A stretch of DNA of 64,000 nt from Prostheceraeus crozeri (GCA_907163375.1 CAJQUW010001728.1:62001-126000), one strand, 5' to 3'. Counted from the first letter of the stretch, positions 20,126-30,622 are shown. The notes: a model not told the origin generated them from the letters alone. Made by a program: numbers and translations.

Positions 20126-20572
20126 ATGACAAGCCCTCCGACAACACCAAACACAAAATTCTCTTCTCAATGCTCAACACCAAAGGCGCTCGTTGCACCA
20201 AACGCTCCAACGAAGGGGAAGGTAGAGAAGGTGTACCGACTGGACAATATCAGAAAGTTGTCATTGCCAGCGGACGACGAAGAGAGTGTATGTGAGAAGG
20301 AGTGTCCCGACTTAACAGGCGTGAGGTGGAAGTATCTCCAGTACGATACTGACGATGTGATGGAGATCACCAGCACCAAATTCCTCCACCAATTATGGGA
20401 ATGGTACACCCCTAACTCCCAGCCACGAACTATGGCGGAGTGGGAGTATATCGACAAAGTGAGGCTCGCAGTGGAAGAACGATTAAAGCAAGTGAACTGT
20501 TTTTGTTATCTATGTCAAGCCAGACTCTGGGACGATATTGACGATGAAGACCTTTTGAAATACATGCCATAA
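20126..20572 (+). CDS. 148-aa Polinton accessory protein, unknown
   Basis: The frame is intact from ATG (context CAACATGA) to a stop inside the poly(A) signal (AATAAA at 20571-20576). The N-terminal 35 residues are Pro/Ser/Thr-rich and low complexity. The rest is acidic with DDEESVCEKECPDLTGV, WKYLQYDTDDVMEI, WEWYTPNSQPRTMAEWEY and a late CFCYLCQARLW cysteine cluster. I recognise no family. It is divergent from polB and may share its promoter. Its position beyond the polymerase suggests a replication-associated or host-interaction role, which is inference. Confidence 0.6.
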   Translation: MTSPPTTPNTKFSSQCSTPKALVAPNAPTKGKVEKVYRLDNIRKLSLPADDEESVCEKECPDLTGVRWKYLQYDTDDVMEITSTKFLHQLWEWYTPNSQPRTMAEWEYIDKVRLAVEERLKQVNCFCYLCQARLWDDIDDEDLLKYMP

Positions 20573-20620
20573 TAAATTTTTATTTCGTATTATCTTTGCT
20601 TTCATACTGACTTACTTGAA

Positions 20621-21030
20621 TGGGGCTTCAGTGGATGATTTAACCATGTATACTTTTTCACTTGGAAATAGTAGCACGCTTAGTCTAACTTGTAAATCTT
20701 ATAACATTTCATATGGGCGATGATGGTAGATGAAATAGTGTTAAATGAAATTAAGATGGCTGACACTTCTGATACAGGGATAGCAATCGACTGCGATCCA
20801 TGTGTAAAGAGCTTCTTAGACTACGGATGGGCTTAAGTGGATGATTTAACCATGTATACTTTTTCATTTGGAAATAGTAGCACACTTAAGTTTAACTTGC
20901 AATTCTTATAACATTTCATATGGATGATAATGGTAGATGAAATAGTGTTAAATAAAATTCAGATAGCTTACATGATTCTGGGAAAGCAATCGACTGCGAT
21001 CCATGTGTAAAGAGTTTGTTAGACTACGGA
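20621..21030 (+). repeat. 206-bp tandem duplication in the right arm
   Basis: Copy 1 (20621-20826) and copy 2 (20827-21030) share GTGGATGATTTAACCATGTA at the start and CAATCGACTGCGATCCATG near the end. By eye the copies are about 90% alike. The core GGGATAGCAATCGACTGC of copy 1 recurs at about 21873, next to the dispersed 140-bp repeat. No gene is visible in the duplication. Confidence 0.8.
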
Positions 21031-21368
21031 AGAGAGAAGTGTGTTATGTTGCGTGTGGCGCGTGAGTGTCCTCCCATTTCATTCCATTCATCAATTCATC
21101 TCATTGATAGAGACAGGTAGAACTCATGGTTCTCATAACGTATGCAATGGAAAGTTTTAGGCAACCTTCGACAGTTGGCTAAATGTCGCCCTGGCGCGAA
21201 TGCATACTAAGTTGAGACAGAGGCAATCACTTGCAAACATGACGCAGAGAGGCTTAACAAGATTGACCATTGCCGAATGTCCCTTGCGGTATACATAGCT
21301 ACGGGTTTCACCGCCGCCCTTTAGAGGAACGCCCGTCGAAAGGAAGTATTACACCGAACTTCATTTGC

Positions 21369-21508
21369 AACGTTCAAGTTGACTGATAGCAGATTCAACT
21401 TAATGATAGTATTCGCCAGTCCGAAGACTGCCCAGGGCAAACCGCGTGGAGGTTCTATCATGTCTTGCCCCATGGTGGCCCTAAGAGAGCCGATGGTTCG
21501 TTCTCGGG
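21369..21508 (+). repeat. Right-arm dispersed repeat, copy A
   Basis: This copy of about 140 bp runs from AACGTTCAAGTTGACTGATA to GGTTCGTTCTCGGG. It matches 21893-22033 and 22369-22509. Copy B lies inside the 150-aa ORF; A and C appear to be spread fragments of the same gene end. Confidence 0.85.
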
Positions 21509-21524
21509 GTGTGAATTAAGTTGA

Positions 21525-21779
21525 CTATTGGCTGGAATAGTCAATGGATATGACAGTTAGGTTGTCATAAACCCTGTGCCGCCTAAGCCGTGGTGGTGCA
21601 TCTGGCACCTTTCGGATGCGAGTGGTATTCGGAGTCCATACCTCATCCGTCCAAATGATCTTCTTAATCTTCCCCTTCTTCTCATCCTCTTCATCCCACT
21701 CGTCGAGGATGATGAAGTCGGGAATGGCGTTGTCTTCATCGATGAAGACGGGAATGGTGCTAGCAGATGTTGCTTCCAT
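21525..21779 (-). CDS. 84-aa acidic Polinton accessory protein
   Basis: This short frame has a strongly acidic centre (FIILDEWDEEDEKKGKIKK) and a basic C-terminal half (APPRLRRHRVYDNL). There is no known domain. It lies between repeat copies A and B on the same strand as the 150-aa ORF. It may be a small real gene or a diverged end of a larger one; I cannot decide. Confidence 0.4.
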   Translation of the reverse strand: MEATSASTIPVFIDEDNAIPDFIILDEWDEEDEKKGKIKKIIWTDEVWTPNTTRIRKVPDAPPRLRRHRVYDNLTVISIDYSSQ

Positions 21780-21859
21780 CGTGACTTAAAATTGAAAGAG
21801 AAGCGCTACAATCTTCTGGCTTATACAGGGTTTTCAACAATGAATTGCTCAACAGCGAA

Positions 21860-22312
21860 TCAGAATGCTTCAGGGATAGCAATCGACTGCATAACGTTCA
21901 AGTTGACTGATAGCAGATTCAACTTAATGATAGTATTCGCCAGTCTCAGGACTGCCCAGGGCAAACCGCGAGGAGGTTCTATCAAATCTTGCCCCATGGT
22001 GGCCCTTAAGAGAGCCGGTGGTTCGTTCTCGGGAGTAACGTCATCTTTCAGCCTACCAATTCTGCTGAGAGAGTCTTTGACTCTCTCTTTGGTAGCAGTG
22101 TCGACTTCCACGCTAATTGGCACGTGGCTGAAAAGTGGAATGTAGCGCCATTCTGTTGGATTGACAACAGTTGCTGTCATCGGATTGCCAATCCGAGCAA
22201 GATTATTGTGGACTCTGTCTTGCTCCTCTAGTCTGACAAATTCCTCAAATAAATTTCGCGGCCTTAACTGCGGTCCGCGAGGAGAGCTGACTTGACTGTT
22301 CGGCGTCTGCAT
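21860..22312 (-). CDS. 150-aa Polinton accessory protein with duplicated gene end
   Basis: The ATG at 22312 lies about 35 bp past a minus-strand TATA box (22344-22351). The protein is soluble, with a Pro/Ser-rich start, then LFEEFVRLEEQDRVHNNLARIG, EWRYIPLFSHVPISVEVD, and a C-terminal stretch (PPALLRATMGQDLIEPPRGL). That stretch is encoded by the dispersed repeat, two further copies of which flank the gene. I recognise no family. The duplicated segment could produce new gene ends by recombination. Confidence 0.55.
   Translation of the reverse strand: MQTPNSQVSSPRGPQLRPRNLFEEFVRLEEQDRVHNNLARIGNPMTATVVNPTEWRYIPLFSHVPISVEVDTATKERVKDSLSRIGRLKDDVTPENEPPALLRATMGQDLIEPPRGLPWAVLRLANTIIKLNLLSVNLNVMQSIAIPEAF
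21893..22033 (+). repeat. Right-arm dispersed repeat, copy B (coding)
   Basis: This is the copy that forms the C-terminal coding part of the minus-strand 150-aa ORF. It is joined on its left to the GGGATAGCAATCGACTGC core shared with the 206-bp tandem repeat. Confidence 0.85.
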
Positions 22313-22343
22313 GATTGAAATGGAATGAAATGAGAGGCAGTGG

Positions 22344-22351
22344 TTTATATA
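22344..22351 (-). promoter_or_regulatory. TATA box of the 150-aa ORF
   Basis: Reads TATATAAA on the minus strand, about 32 bp upstream of the ATG at 22312, in a GGGGTATATAAACC context. Confidence 0.6.
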
Positions 22352-22368
22352 CCCCTCTAACGCGACGC

Positions 22369-22509
22369 AACGTTCAAGTTGACTGATAGCAGATTCAACT
22401 TAATGATAGTATTCGCCAGTCCGAAGACTGCCCAGGGCAGACCGCGTGGAGGTTCTATCATGTCTTGCCCCTAGGTGGCCCTTAAGAGAGCCGATGGTTC
22501 GTTCTCGGG
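22369..22509 (+). repeat. Right-arm dispersed repeat, copy C
   Basis: This is the third copy, immediately upstream (minus-strand sense) of the promoter of the 150-aa ORF. It is nearly identical to copy A. Confidence 0.85.
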
Positions 22510-22564
22510 AGTGTCGTGATGGGGTGGTGAAGGCTACTATCTTATTTACTTTTCACTTACCAAG

Positions 22565-23731
22565 TTAGCCATCCTTAGGTAGTCTCGCGCGCTTCCTAAC
22601 AGAGAATTTGTGTAAATGGCCGCGCATTCTCAGGGTGGCATGCAGACATTTCTTGGTCGGATGGCCGTTATAACAAATTATTGACTCGTCGAGACTACGG
22701 TTGACGAGTACTTCACCGTCCAAATGATTATCCCGAATAGGGATGTGAAACTCAAACAACCTATCCTCATTCACACGATTCCACTCATCCCTCATGCGCT
22801 CCAACTTCTCAAACGCCTGCCTCTCATCACCCCGCCGAGCCACATTCATCTCCAACTCAACATTCCTCGCTCTCAACACACTCATCTCCTTCATCATCTC
22901 CTCAAACTTCGCTTCTGCATCTCTCATTCTTCTCTCCGCAGCACTCGCCCTCTTCTCACAGTCATCATTCTTCTCTTCCAACTCTCGAGTCTTATTCTTC
23001 AAATCAGTCACACTACGCCTCATTCGAATATTCTCATCCGCTACCTCCTTCGACTTCAGTTCCTTCTTTTTCAACTCATCCAACTCCTTCACGACTTCAT
23101 CCTTCACCTTCTTCAAACTCTCATACTTATTTACTAACAAGTCATGCGCCATCTGCTGCGATACATGCTTCTTCTCTTCATCCTTCAACCACCTCGCCGA
23201 CTGCATACGAATCCCACCACTCTTCACTTTTGGGGAAGATGAGCTCTGCGTGGGGTCGGTGATGACAATGTTTGACACCTCCGACGACGAAGAGCTCAAC
23301 TTCCTCACACGCTTCCTCACACGCTCCCTATCTAAATCCACATCATCCTCATCATCACTCTCAAGCACTCTCTTTCACCCAATCTCAGCCTCCAACGAAG
23401 CAACTGCTCTCGCCAACTCATCATTCTCAACAACATTCTCCACCTTGCCGTCTCGCTCTATCGCCAACATTCGCTCCCTCTCTTCAACAATCAACTGCGT
23501 GAATCGCAAGTCATTCACCAAACCTCCACTACAGTCAGCATGCACTCTGTAAAAACGCGCCTCATCCTCATCACCCTTCAACACTCTACACTTTACACAC
23601 GCAACCCTATTCAGGATAATCATGTGGTCAGTGCCCGCCTTCTTAACATGCGCCTTGGCGTCCGCACTGCGATTTATTCGACCGCACACACACATTTTGA
23701 TGTGGAATTTTCGGTTCTTGTCATTTGCCAT
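22565..23731 (-). pseudogene. Zinc-finger / long coiled-coil protein region of the Polinton
   Basis: The likely start is the ATG at 23731 (MANDKNRKFH), just after an acceptor-like TCTCAG. The first part has a Cys/His set (CVCGRIN, AHVKKAGTDH, CVKCRV, VHADC) suggesting zinc binding. The middle is a long charged coiled coil with heptad-like Leu/Met and Lys/Glu (KKVKDEVVKELDELKKKELK). The end is a small His/Cys domain (YNGHPTKKCLHATLRMRGH) with a basic tail. This is not a standard Polinton gene. Self-association and nucleic-acid or protein tethering are plausible roles. The region is part of the decayed element. Confidence 0.5.
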
Positions 23732-23739
23732 GTCTGAGA

Positions 23740-24513
23740 TTTTATCGTTAACTGTAAGATAATGAAATTTGTATAAGTTTGGAATCATGTAGTACAGTCA
23801 TATTCCTAGAGCATTGCACTTAGTGAGGAATGATAGATTTGAGGGTAGTGAGTGGCACTCGATCCCGTCGACAGCCCGAAGGCCTTGTACTGATCACTAG
23901 GGAAGTGAGAGATCTTCCCCGATACCCGCTATTTACAGCTGAAGACATCATTGTCACTGCCCCGAAGTGAACAGCAATTCCTCAAAGGTAGTGATCAGTG
24001 CTGGGATCTAACCCCTCAAAGCTGCCTTAGACTAGTTAAACCTTAGTCTATATGTTAAAACTTTGAAAAAACTGAAAATTAAGAATTTTTAAAAAATTCC
24101 GCATTTTACTACTGATACTACTTTTAAAAAATTTTATCAGTAGTAAAGACACTATCATACTCTATCACACAAACTTTGAAGTAAGAAGATAGCTTGCCTA
24201 CTTCAAAAGATAGAGTCCTTTGAAACACCCGATATCGGGAGCTCAGAGCGACGACCGTCGCTTACCTCGTCTTTCGATGAAGTGATGAGACTTACGTTGC
24301 CGGGGGTTTATATATGCTCGGAAGAAAACTTAAAATGGCTCTATCGTAGCGACATGCGGTTTGTTGCAAACGATTCGCCTCATCATTCTCTATCATATCA
24401 TTCTCATATGACCACGAGTTGGTCTGTAAGCACATCCGTCCATGTAACATGCCACAAGTTAAAAAATTGCTAAGTCGGGGGAGAGCTCCAGTGTGGTGAA
24501 AATTTTGAAAAGT
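23740..24513 (-). promoter_or_regulatory. Upstream region of the coiled-coil gene to the right TIR
   Basis: There is no ORF of note. TTTATATA at 24307-24314 reads TATATAAA on the minus strand, a probable TATA box. GAGGTAAGCG and ACGTAAGTC on the minus strand downstream of it look like splice donors for a leader exon. The AT-rich 24050-24140 segment contains a small inverted match (TACTACTGATACTACT / ATCAGTAGTAAAG). Confidence 0.4.
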
Positions 24514-25132
24514 TCGGAGAAATTTGATGAAAAATGTATTGGTGCAGGTCCCAGGTCGAAATGCCACACTTTGGAAAATTTTCAAAATTTTGTCCATACA
24601 AAGTCACTCTGACACTTAGGATTTTTTCAGGTGAGCTCCGACCTAAAATCTTGTAACAGCTCTAACTTTTGAACGGCTGGTCCGATTGACTCGCGACAAA
24701 AATGTCGTCGAGCAGTTTTTTCTCCTCTTTCAAACGAGTAGCTGTAAGACAAAATCCGTCCACTAGAACCAAAGTTAGAAGATTGCTGTCGGGGGGGGGG
24801 TCAGTGAAATTTGATGAAACAAACTTTGGTGAAGGTCCCAGGTCGAAATGCCACACTTTGGAAAATTTTCAAAATTTTACCCATACAAAGCCACTCTGAC
24901 ACTTAGGATTTTTTCAGGTGAGCTACGACAGTCCACCCTCCCAACCTGGCCGGCACACCACGCCAACCTGGAGAGCACATCACCTCGCGCTACGACGGCC
25001 GGCCAGAGGGGGGGGACGTCAGACTCGAAGCAACACGGCGGCACACCACGACCGACTCGACGGACAGGAGAGGGGGACGTCAGCGACGGCGGCCATCTTG
25101 CGCTATCCAGAAGTGGAGTTTTACTTACTACT
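24514..25132 (-). repeat. Polinton right terminal inverted repeat
   Basis: This is about 619 bp and is the inverted partner of 1937-2577, ending CTTACTACT. It carries the same internal duplication of the CTCACCTGAAAAAATC block and one fewer 22-bp unit than the left arm. Inward of about 24514 the two arms stop matching. Confidence 0.93.
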
Positions 25133-25138
25133 GTCACC
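25133..25138. repeat. Polinton target-site duplication, right copy
   Basis: GTCACC follows the outer end of the right terminal inverted repeat and matches the left copy exactly. The perfect match shows that both element ends are original. Confidence 0.95.
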
Positions 25139-28100
25139 TGTGTCCATCTGAACTAAAAATAAATAAAGTGAGAAGAAAATGATCTTTTCCACTTATATTA
25201 CATGTCTTTTCACTTTTTATGAAATTACAGCATTGTCTTGCAAATTGACCTGGCCGTGGCAGTCATGATGGGATCATTATTTCAGTAATCACTTTTCAAC
25301 ATCACGGACAAAGTGAATTTACGAATGCGAGATCTAAACGGGCGGGTAAAAAACTTCACTGACCTGATGATCTACTTTCTAAGCAACACCACTTAACTTT
25401 GACTATGCCTGATAACACATCTGTGAAGAGCATTTTTGTCCTCTCAAGAATCTTTACACGCGAGTACATAGCGTCTATATACTGTGAAAATGTAATTTTG
25501 CTTTTATATTTCATCATAATTGATCCACTGGTACTCCAAATGTCATTTTGCTTACCGAAGTTTTCGAAAGCGAAACATGCAGACGCTCATGATAAGATGC
25601 ATGATGCTTTCTGAAATCATTGGAAATATTCAATACTCGATAGTTCCCCACATACAATTTTCACTTAAAATAAATCTAATTGCTTTTAGATTTAGTAGTT
25701 CAAAATAAACTATCCATATCAAATGGGCAGTGCCCAAAAAATTACTCAGATGATAATTATGGATTTCCGCATAGAGAATCTAAAATAGCGTCTGCGATTA
25801 TTTGTCAGTGTCAGTGAATCTCCGCAGTCAACCTTGTAGAATGTATTCGTTAAATGTGCAATATGCTGATGTATTCTCACTGAATGTGATAATAATTTCT
25901 TTAATTCCTGTCAAGATCGGGCATAGTTTGGGGACGAGAAATCGGAGAGGGCACTTTGTACCAATAACTCATCCTTTTTAAAACTTATTACTAATATTTT
26001 CCGTACTCTCTCCAGTAAAGGCTTTGACTAATTCGCTCATCTGGCTACGAAGAAAGCTATTAGAAAATTCAAATACAGAACTTAAGAAATTTCATCAATC
26101 ATGTTTTTTTCAAATAACCATGCATTTCATCCTACTGTAAATTTGTCTGAGATGAATCTCTGCTGCACTGATATCTTCAAATTTTTAAATTCTTGAATAG
26201 GATGAATGAATTTTGCTTTATTTATTATTCGGAGTCTTATAAAATTTGATGTAAAGCATATCTACGCTTTAAAATCATTATTTCTAATAGGCCTTATTTA
26301 GAGAAATCGAATTTGATAAGAAACGGTGCATTCTGCATAATTTTATATGCTATTCATGTCACAAAAAACTCCCGATGGGTATCAATACTTCAAAAAAACG
26401 AGTTTTAATTGAAATTGAGATATTTTCGAATCTAAAATTTGATTCCTGTCAATCTGTTTCACTTAAAATACAGACGTTTAAGTTTTTGTTTCAGCAGTTT
26501 TGCAGCGAAAATGGACGATTTGAATCGACACTAGTTTCATCAATGTCATTGGTAATTCAAAATAGCTTTCAAATTTGACCTTGTAGTCAATCAAATGTCA
26601 ACAAATTTTTGCCAGAAAACTTCAAATGTATCAAAACTAAAATTTACTAAATATCAGCTGCCTCGCTGTAATGCCTTCTGAGATACCTGACAAAAGCCAG
26701 AGGGGATCGCACCTCAGTCACGTTAAGGGTAAATAAAAATTGTCATTAACTCACAACTTATTGTTTACAATTTCTATTAAGCAAAGTAAACCAAAAGTGC
26801 AATTTTTTAATTCGAACGCATAAAGTACAGAGATTCATAAAAGCGGATCGCCCTTAAGTATGAACTGAAATTGTGGCATTAATCGTTTTGATAATTGATT
26901 GTCTAGACAGGATGCGAAAGACAAGGAGCACATGCTGCTATTATCCATAACAACAATCATTCCCGTTTTATTATATTAATGGAATATGAGCACATGGAAT
27001 AGACTAATAATTAATGATTACATGCATTTGATTTCTTCTTTTCAGATCGCTAGATCCAGCTAAGATGACGCATTAAAGATGTTTTTTGTCTTCGGAGATA
27101 ACCTGCCACAATTTCTTCGTGATTTGTCTGCTAATATGCTAGAATAGTTGGGCCCATGGTAAAATTTATGTTTCGTATCATTATTTTTCTTGTCATAACC
27201 TCTCATCAAAGCGATTTCTTTGTAAGGGTAAAAATCCATTCTATGGGTGATTATGTAATATGTGTCGGGTCTCGTGACGTAGCATATTTCACTACGAAAT
27301 GTCTGCTTCCGTCGCTGTTCCAAATCCATCAAATTTCTTTGGCACTGATTGAAGCCCAAGACAAAGCTCAGAGACCTTACAGAGCCGCCATTTTCTGTAG
27401 AATCAGTCGGATATTTTGAGATTTGGCGTTGTCTCATTATATTATTCACCATTGAATTGCACAAGCTGATTCTGCTTCACGGATCAAATTTCGTTGAGAG
27501 AAAGAAATTTTCAAGATGGAGAACAAAATGTTTTGAGGTCGTCGTGTCAGTTGATTTCCATAGCAGATTCGTGTAAATGAATTTTCTGAGTGTTAACAGA
27601 AATACGGGATTTGTCTGTTTATCGTAAATTGTCCTCTGACATTCCCTCTTCGACTGAATTCTTTTGTAGAAGAAAAATTGCATCTATACTGAAATTATTT
27701 TCTGTATTCTTTTATAAAAGAATTCAGAATTTCACATGACGGCGCACACTAAAAGAAAAAGAATTTGACGTGTGCCACAAGCATATCATCATTCCAATAA
27801 AAGAATAGCGGCTGAACTTTGCCGTATTTTTCTGGGGACATAATGATTTAATTCTAGAAATTTTGAAGTGCATGACATGACAGGCATGAAGATAATTTGC
27901 GAATTTAAGGTTGATGACCAAAAGTGAAATTTCAGTAGATGTGGCGTGAACATTATCGGAATCGTCTAAAACATAACACCAGCAGATGGGATGGAAGCTT
28001 GTTCAAACCTACATATTGCTTCATTTCAACTATGTATCGATTCTCTTTTTGTTGTTTTCTGAAGACGAATATTACAGTGCATAATAGGTATAGCTGTCCT

Positions 28101-28340
28101 GCCACAAGAGATTTCAAACAAAATTTGAAAAAATTTGAGCAAATTGATTTCCAACTTTGAGTCTGTTCAAATTCCTGCTCGGTGGCATTTACATGTAGCT
28201 CTCTACCGTGTTATGCAAGCAACAGAAAAAACTGAACTCAAAATCCGAGGACAAACACAAACGACGAACAGTTTCCAAGAGATTTCCAATTTCGTGTTGA
28301 CTTTTTGAACCATGCATTAGACGCTCCAAAATATGCAATG
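25139..28340. other. AT-rich spacer, no recognised gene
   Basis: Only short frames without recognisable domains are seen. The longest, 134 codons on the minus strand near 27060-27464, has no motif I can name and no exon-like borders. Confidence 0.45.
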
Positions 28341-28342
28341 TT

Positions 28343-29770
28343 TCAATAACTGTTAACATTCAGCTGGATCACACAGCAAGTAGACACAGACGATGTCAAG
28401 TTCTAAAGAGTAATTTGTGGAGGCTTTTTCGCGCACACACTATCTTTTTCAATAATGATCGGAAGAGCAAACTCCATCGACAAAACTTTTGCACAATGAT
28501 CGCAAATCTTCGAATATGAAAGAATCGTGAAGATTGAAGAATTTTGAAGGAATTCACAACATTCCGCAAGCAATGAGCGACCCAGTGCATAGTACATGCA
28601 ATCGATGTATATGTATGTTCTTCTTTTCTTGTTGCTGTGTTAGAGGTAGGTGCTGTTTTATTGAATTGACAAAGACGTAGTCGAAAGCTTTTCAATGCAT
28701 TTTATTATTGACCTTGTCTTTGTTTTACAAATTTAGCACCTGGGACAATAGTGAACCGAATTAAATCGATGTACATGTATAGCATATTTCTTCTTGTCCA
28801 CTTACTAAGCTCCCGCATGTGACGCTGTTTTGAATCAGTGTGCACTTCTAGTAAACTGAAGCGCATGAACAATATAATTCTGTGGAGATACTTGATGCGC
28901 GCTATTGCCAATGAATAGAATGTCCTAATCAGTTGATTCTTGCGTTGTAGACGCAATTGCCATGAACGCAAAAAAAGTAAAACTCATTAAAGGCAAAGTG
29001 GCTGCTTCTATTGAACTAGAATTTTCTTTAAAATTTACTAAAAATATGCCGTATACAAATGCACATCGGTGGTGTCATTATGAATTCCAGCTCTCTCTTA
29101 CTGAAAGTTCTAGTCATCCAAGTAAGTCAATTAAACGTAGAGGCCGACTAATTATGAGACTTATAAAAATTGATCCAAGTCTTTCTTTATCAGAAGTGGC
29201 TACGGCTCTTGATTCATTAATATCCAAGTCAAGGTCAACGATTAATTGACGAAGGTTAATTGAATCATGATTAAAGAGAGCCGCCATGTAAAGTTGAATC
29301 ATCCGATCAATATCAAAGTTCGATTAAGGTGCTCGATGAACAGCCGATGAGTCATTGCAACGAGCGGCCGGCCATATTCGGTCTCCATTCGTCTGAAAGA
29401 TAGTGATGACCGATCGAGATGTCTGTTGAATCTAACAAGCAAATGCCACGACCACAGAATTAAGTTGTTATTAAACTCGTCCAGTTTACTAGAAGTGAAG
29501 ACTAATTCAATAGATTGCACACGCTGGAACTCAGTAAGTGGGCAAAAAGGAATTCCTAATAACTTAAAGAGATAGTAAAAAGTCGTGCGTCGCTTGCGGA
29601 TTGGTGTAATTTCCATCAAGGTGTTTCGATTGCCACGATTTCTTCGGATTCGAAGAATTCAGATCATTGTGCACAAGTTTTTCCAAAATGTTGGTCCTTC
29701 CGATCATTATTAAAGAAGGCAACAAGCGCACGAAAATTGGTTCACCTGATGATTTTACCAACCTCTTCTA
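28343..29770. mobile_element. Inverted pair of transposon arms related to the 50.5-kb element
   Basis: The left arm (28343-28960) and the reverse complement of the right arm (about 29440-29770) share landmarks in order: TTAATAATGATCGGA (A/C variants), TTTTGCACAATGATC, AATCTTCGAA, ATTCCGCAAGC, CCACTTACTAAG/TGAG, CACTTCTAGTAAACTG and TTAATTCTGTGG. The same series occurs at 50880-51160 inside the 2.2-kb element. By eye the copies are 75-80% alike, so this is an old fold-back or two facing copies. A short transposase-like frame lies in the middle. Confidence 0.6.
28962..29249 (+). pseudogene. Transposase-like helix-turn-helix fragment
   Basis: This is a 95-codon frame in the centre of the inverted arms. 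Its end (RRGRLIMRLIKIDPSLSLSEVATALDS, then ISKSRSTIN) resembles the N-terminal helix-turn-helix of Tc1-type transposases, where a recognition helix ends S-x-S-T-I/V. The remainder of a transposase is absent. Confidence 0.45.
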
Positions 29771-30107
29771 AGCATTCCTCACTGCATAAACTGATGTAGC
29801 TAGATAGGGATGTGCGTTTTGTGTGTCCGAAGTGATATTACAACATGCATGCCACTCACTGGCTGGTATCCAAAAGCCGGCTGACTACTTGTTGTCTGAG
29901 AGAGTGTGTGCCATTTCCAATGGTGTGCGATATACGCACATCTCATCTAAGAACACTGAAGGAGCAAGTTGTCTAATTATGTGGACGCGACATTTGAATT
30001 GCTCTTAAAAAAGTTGATTAGTATCTAGTAATAGTATAATAGTATATGAATAAATATACATAATTTATAGAATATATATATAATACATATATATATATAT
30101 ACAGAAA

Positions 30108-30482
30108 ATGTATATTGGGGAAACTGAAAATGATTTTAAGACAAGATACAGAAACCACAAAAAATCATTCACCAACTTTCAATACCGAAGCGAAACAACT
30201 GTGTCAAAATATATTTGGAACTTAAAAGACAAAAATGAAGAATATAATATAAAATGGGAAGTACTCGAACAATCAAATCCATACAAGTGCGGAACTCGAA
30301 GATGTGCCCTGTGTCTCGCTGAAAAATTCCATATTCTGACTTCCAAAGACACTCATTTATTAAACAAGAAATCGGAAATCATATCCAAATGTCGGCACCG
30401 TAGAAAGTTCATAATAATTGCCCACCTCAAATATCTATGTCTACCCGACTTACATCATGCTTATCAAACTATGATCCTATGA
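30108..30482 (+). pseudogene. Penelope-like element GIY-YIG endonuclease remnant
   Basis: The frame begins MYIGETENDFKTRYRNHKKSF, the YIG half of a GIY-YIG nuclease with its Arg and the N-H-x-x-S-F helix. TVSKYIWNLKD, YNIKWEVLEQ, a zinc-type RRCALCLAEK and LLNKKSEIISKCRHRRKF follow, the typical C-terminal domain of Penelope-like retroelements. The reverse-transcriptase part and the GIY strand are missing upstream, where AT repeats begin. It is therefore a 5'-truncated copy, as is common for this class. A ribozyme-like motif follows it. Confidence 0.85.
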
Positions 30483-30569
30483 TATTTTTAACCATTCTTT
30501 AGTCTTTATAACTTTATGCATTTACCTTTGAATTTTAAAGTCCTTTTTTGTAAGATAGCAGTGCACAAT

Positions 30570-30622
30570 TTGTACACCTGATGATCGATGATCACATCGT
30601 GAAACTAATAGTACTGCCAGTT
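30570..30622 (+). ncRNA. Hammerhead-ribozyme-like motif after the Penelope fragment
   Basis: The core CTGATGA (30578-30584) is followed by a 5-bp hairpin CGATG-ATCA-CATCG and then GAAA (30601-30604). ACTAATAGTA comes next, which gives the two-base-pair stem III (AC/GT) and cleavage triplet GTA. Penelope-like elements are known to carry hammerheads with very short stem III. Stem I pairing is poor here, and the closing pair of stem II is T-T, so activity is doubtful. Confidence 0.5.

Larger units (their letters stand above)
1937..25132. mobile_element. Polinton/Maverick element, 23.2 kb, fossil
   Basis: Both ends read AGTAGTAAGTAAAACTCC inward as inverted repeats, and identical GTCACC hexamers flank them at 1931-1936 and 25133-25138. 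A 6-bp duplication and long TIRs starting with AG are the Polinton signature. Inside are the diagnostic genes: retroviral-type integrase with chromodomain, FtsK/HerA-type ATPase, double-jelly-roll major capsid, penton-type minor capsid, adenain-like cysteine protease and protein-primed DNA polymerase B. At 23.2 kb it is somewhat longer than the usual 15-20 kb, mainly because of the extra module right of polB. The structure is whole end to end, but the coding part is broken at roughly eight to ten places and carries one later Tc1-type insertion. The close match of the two TIRs (by eye about 95% or better) suggests a fairly recent rather than ancient insertion, although gene conversion could also keep TIRs alike. 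Confidence 0.97.

Noticed and set aside
22724-23552. Plus-strand Ser/Leu-rich ORFs opposite the coiled-coil gene
   Set aside because: Antisense shadows of a Lys/Glu-rich coding strand; composition is fully explained by that.
1937-25132. Endogenous retrovirus or LTR element because of the integrase
   Set aside because: There is no reverse transcriptase, no LTRs and no primer-binding site; PolB, ATPase, protease, capsid genes, TIRs and the 6-bp duplication show a Polinton.
24662-25156. Short ORFs on both strands of the right TIR
   Set aside because: Mirror images of the left TIR frames; repeat shadows rather than genes.
27060-27464. 134-codon minus-strand ORF
   Set aside because: No recognisable domain, no splice-bounded exon, and no repeat context; chance frame cannot be excluded.
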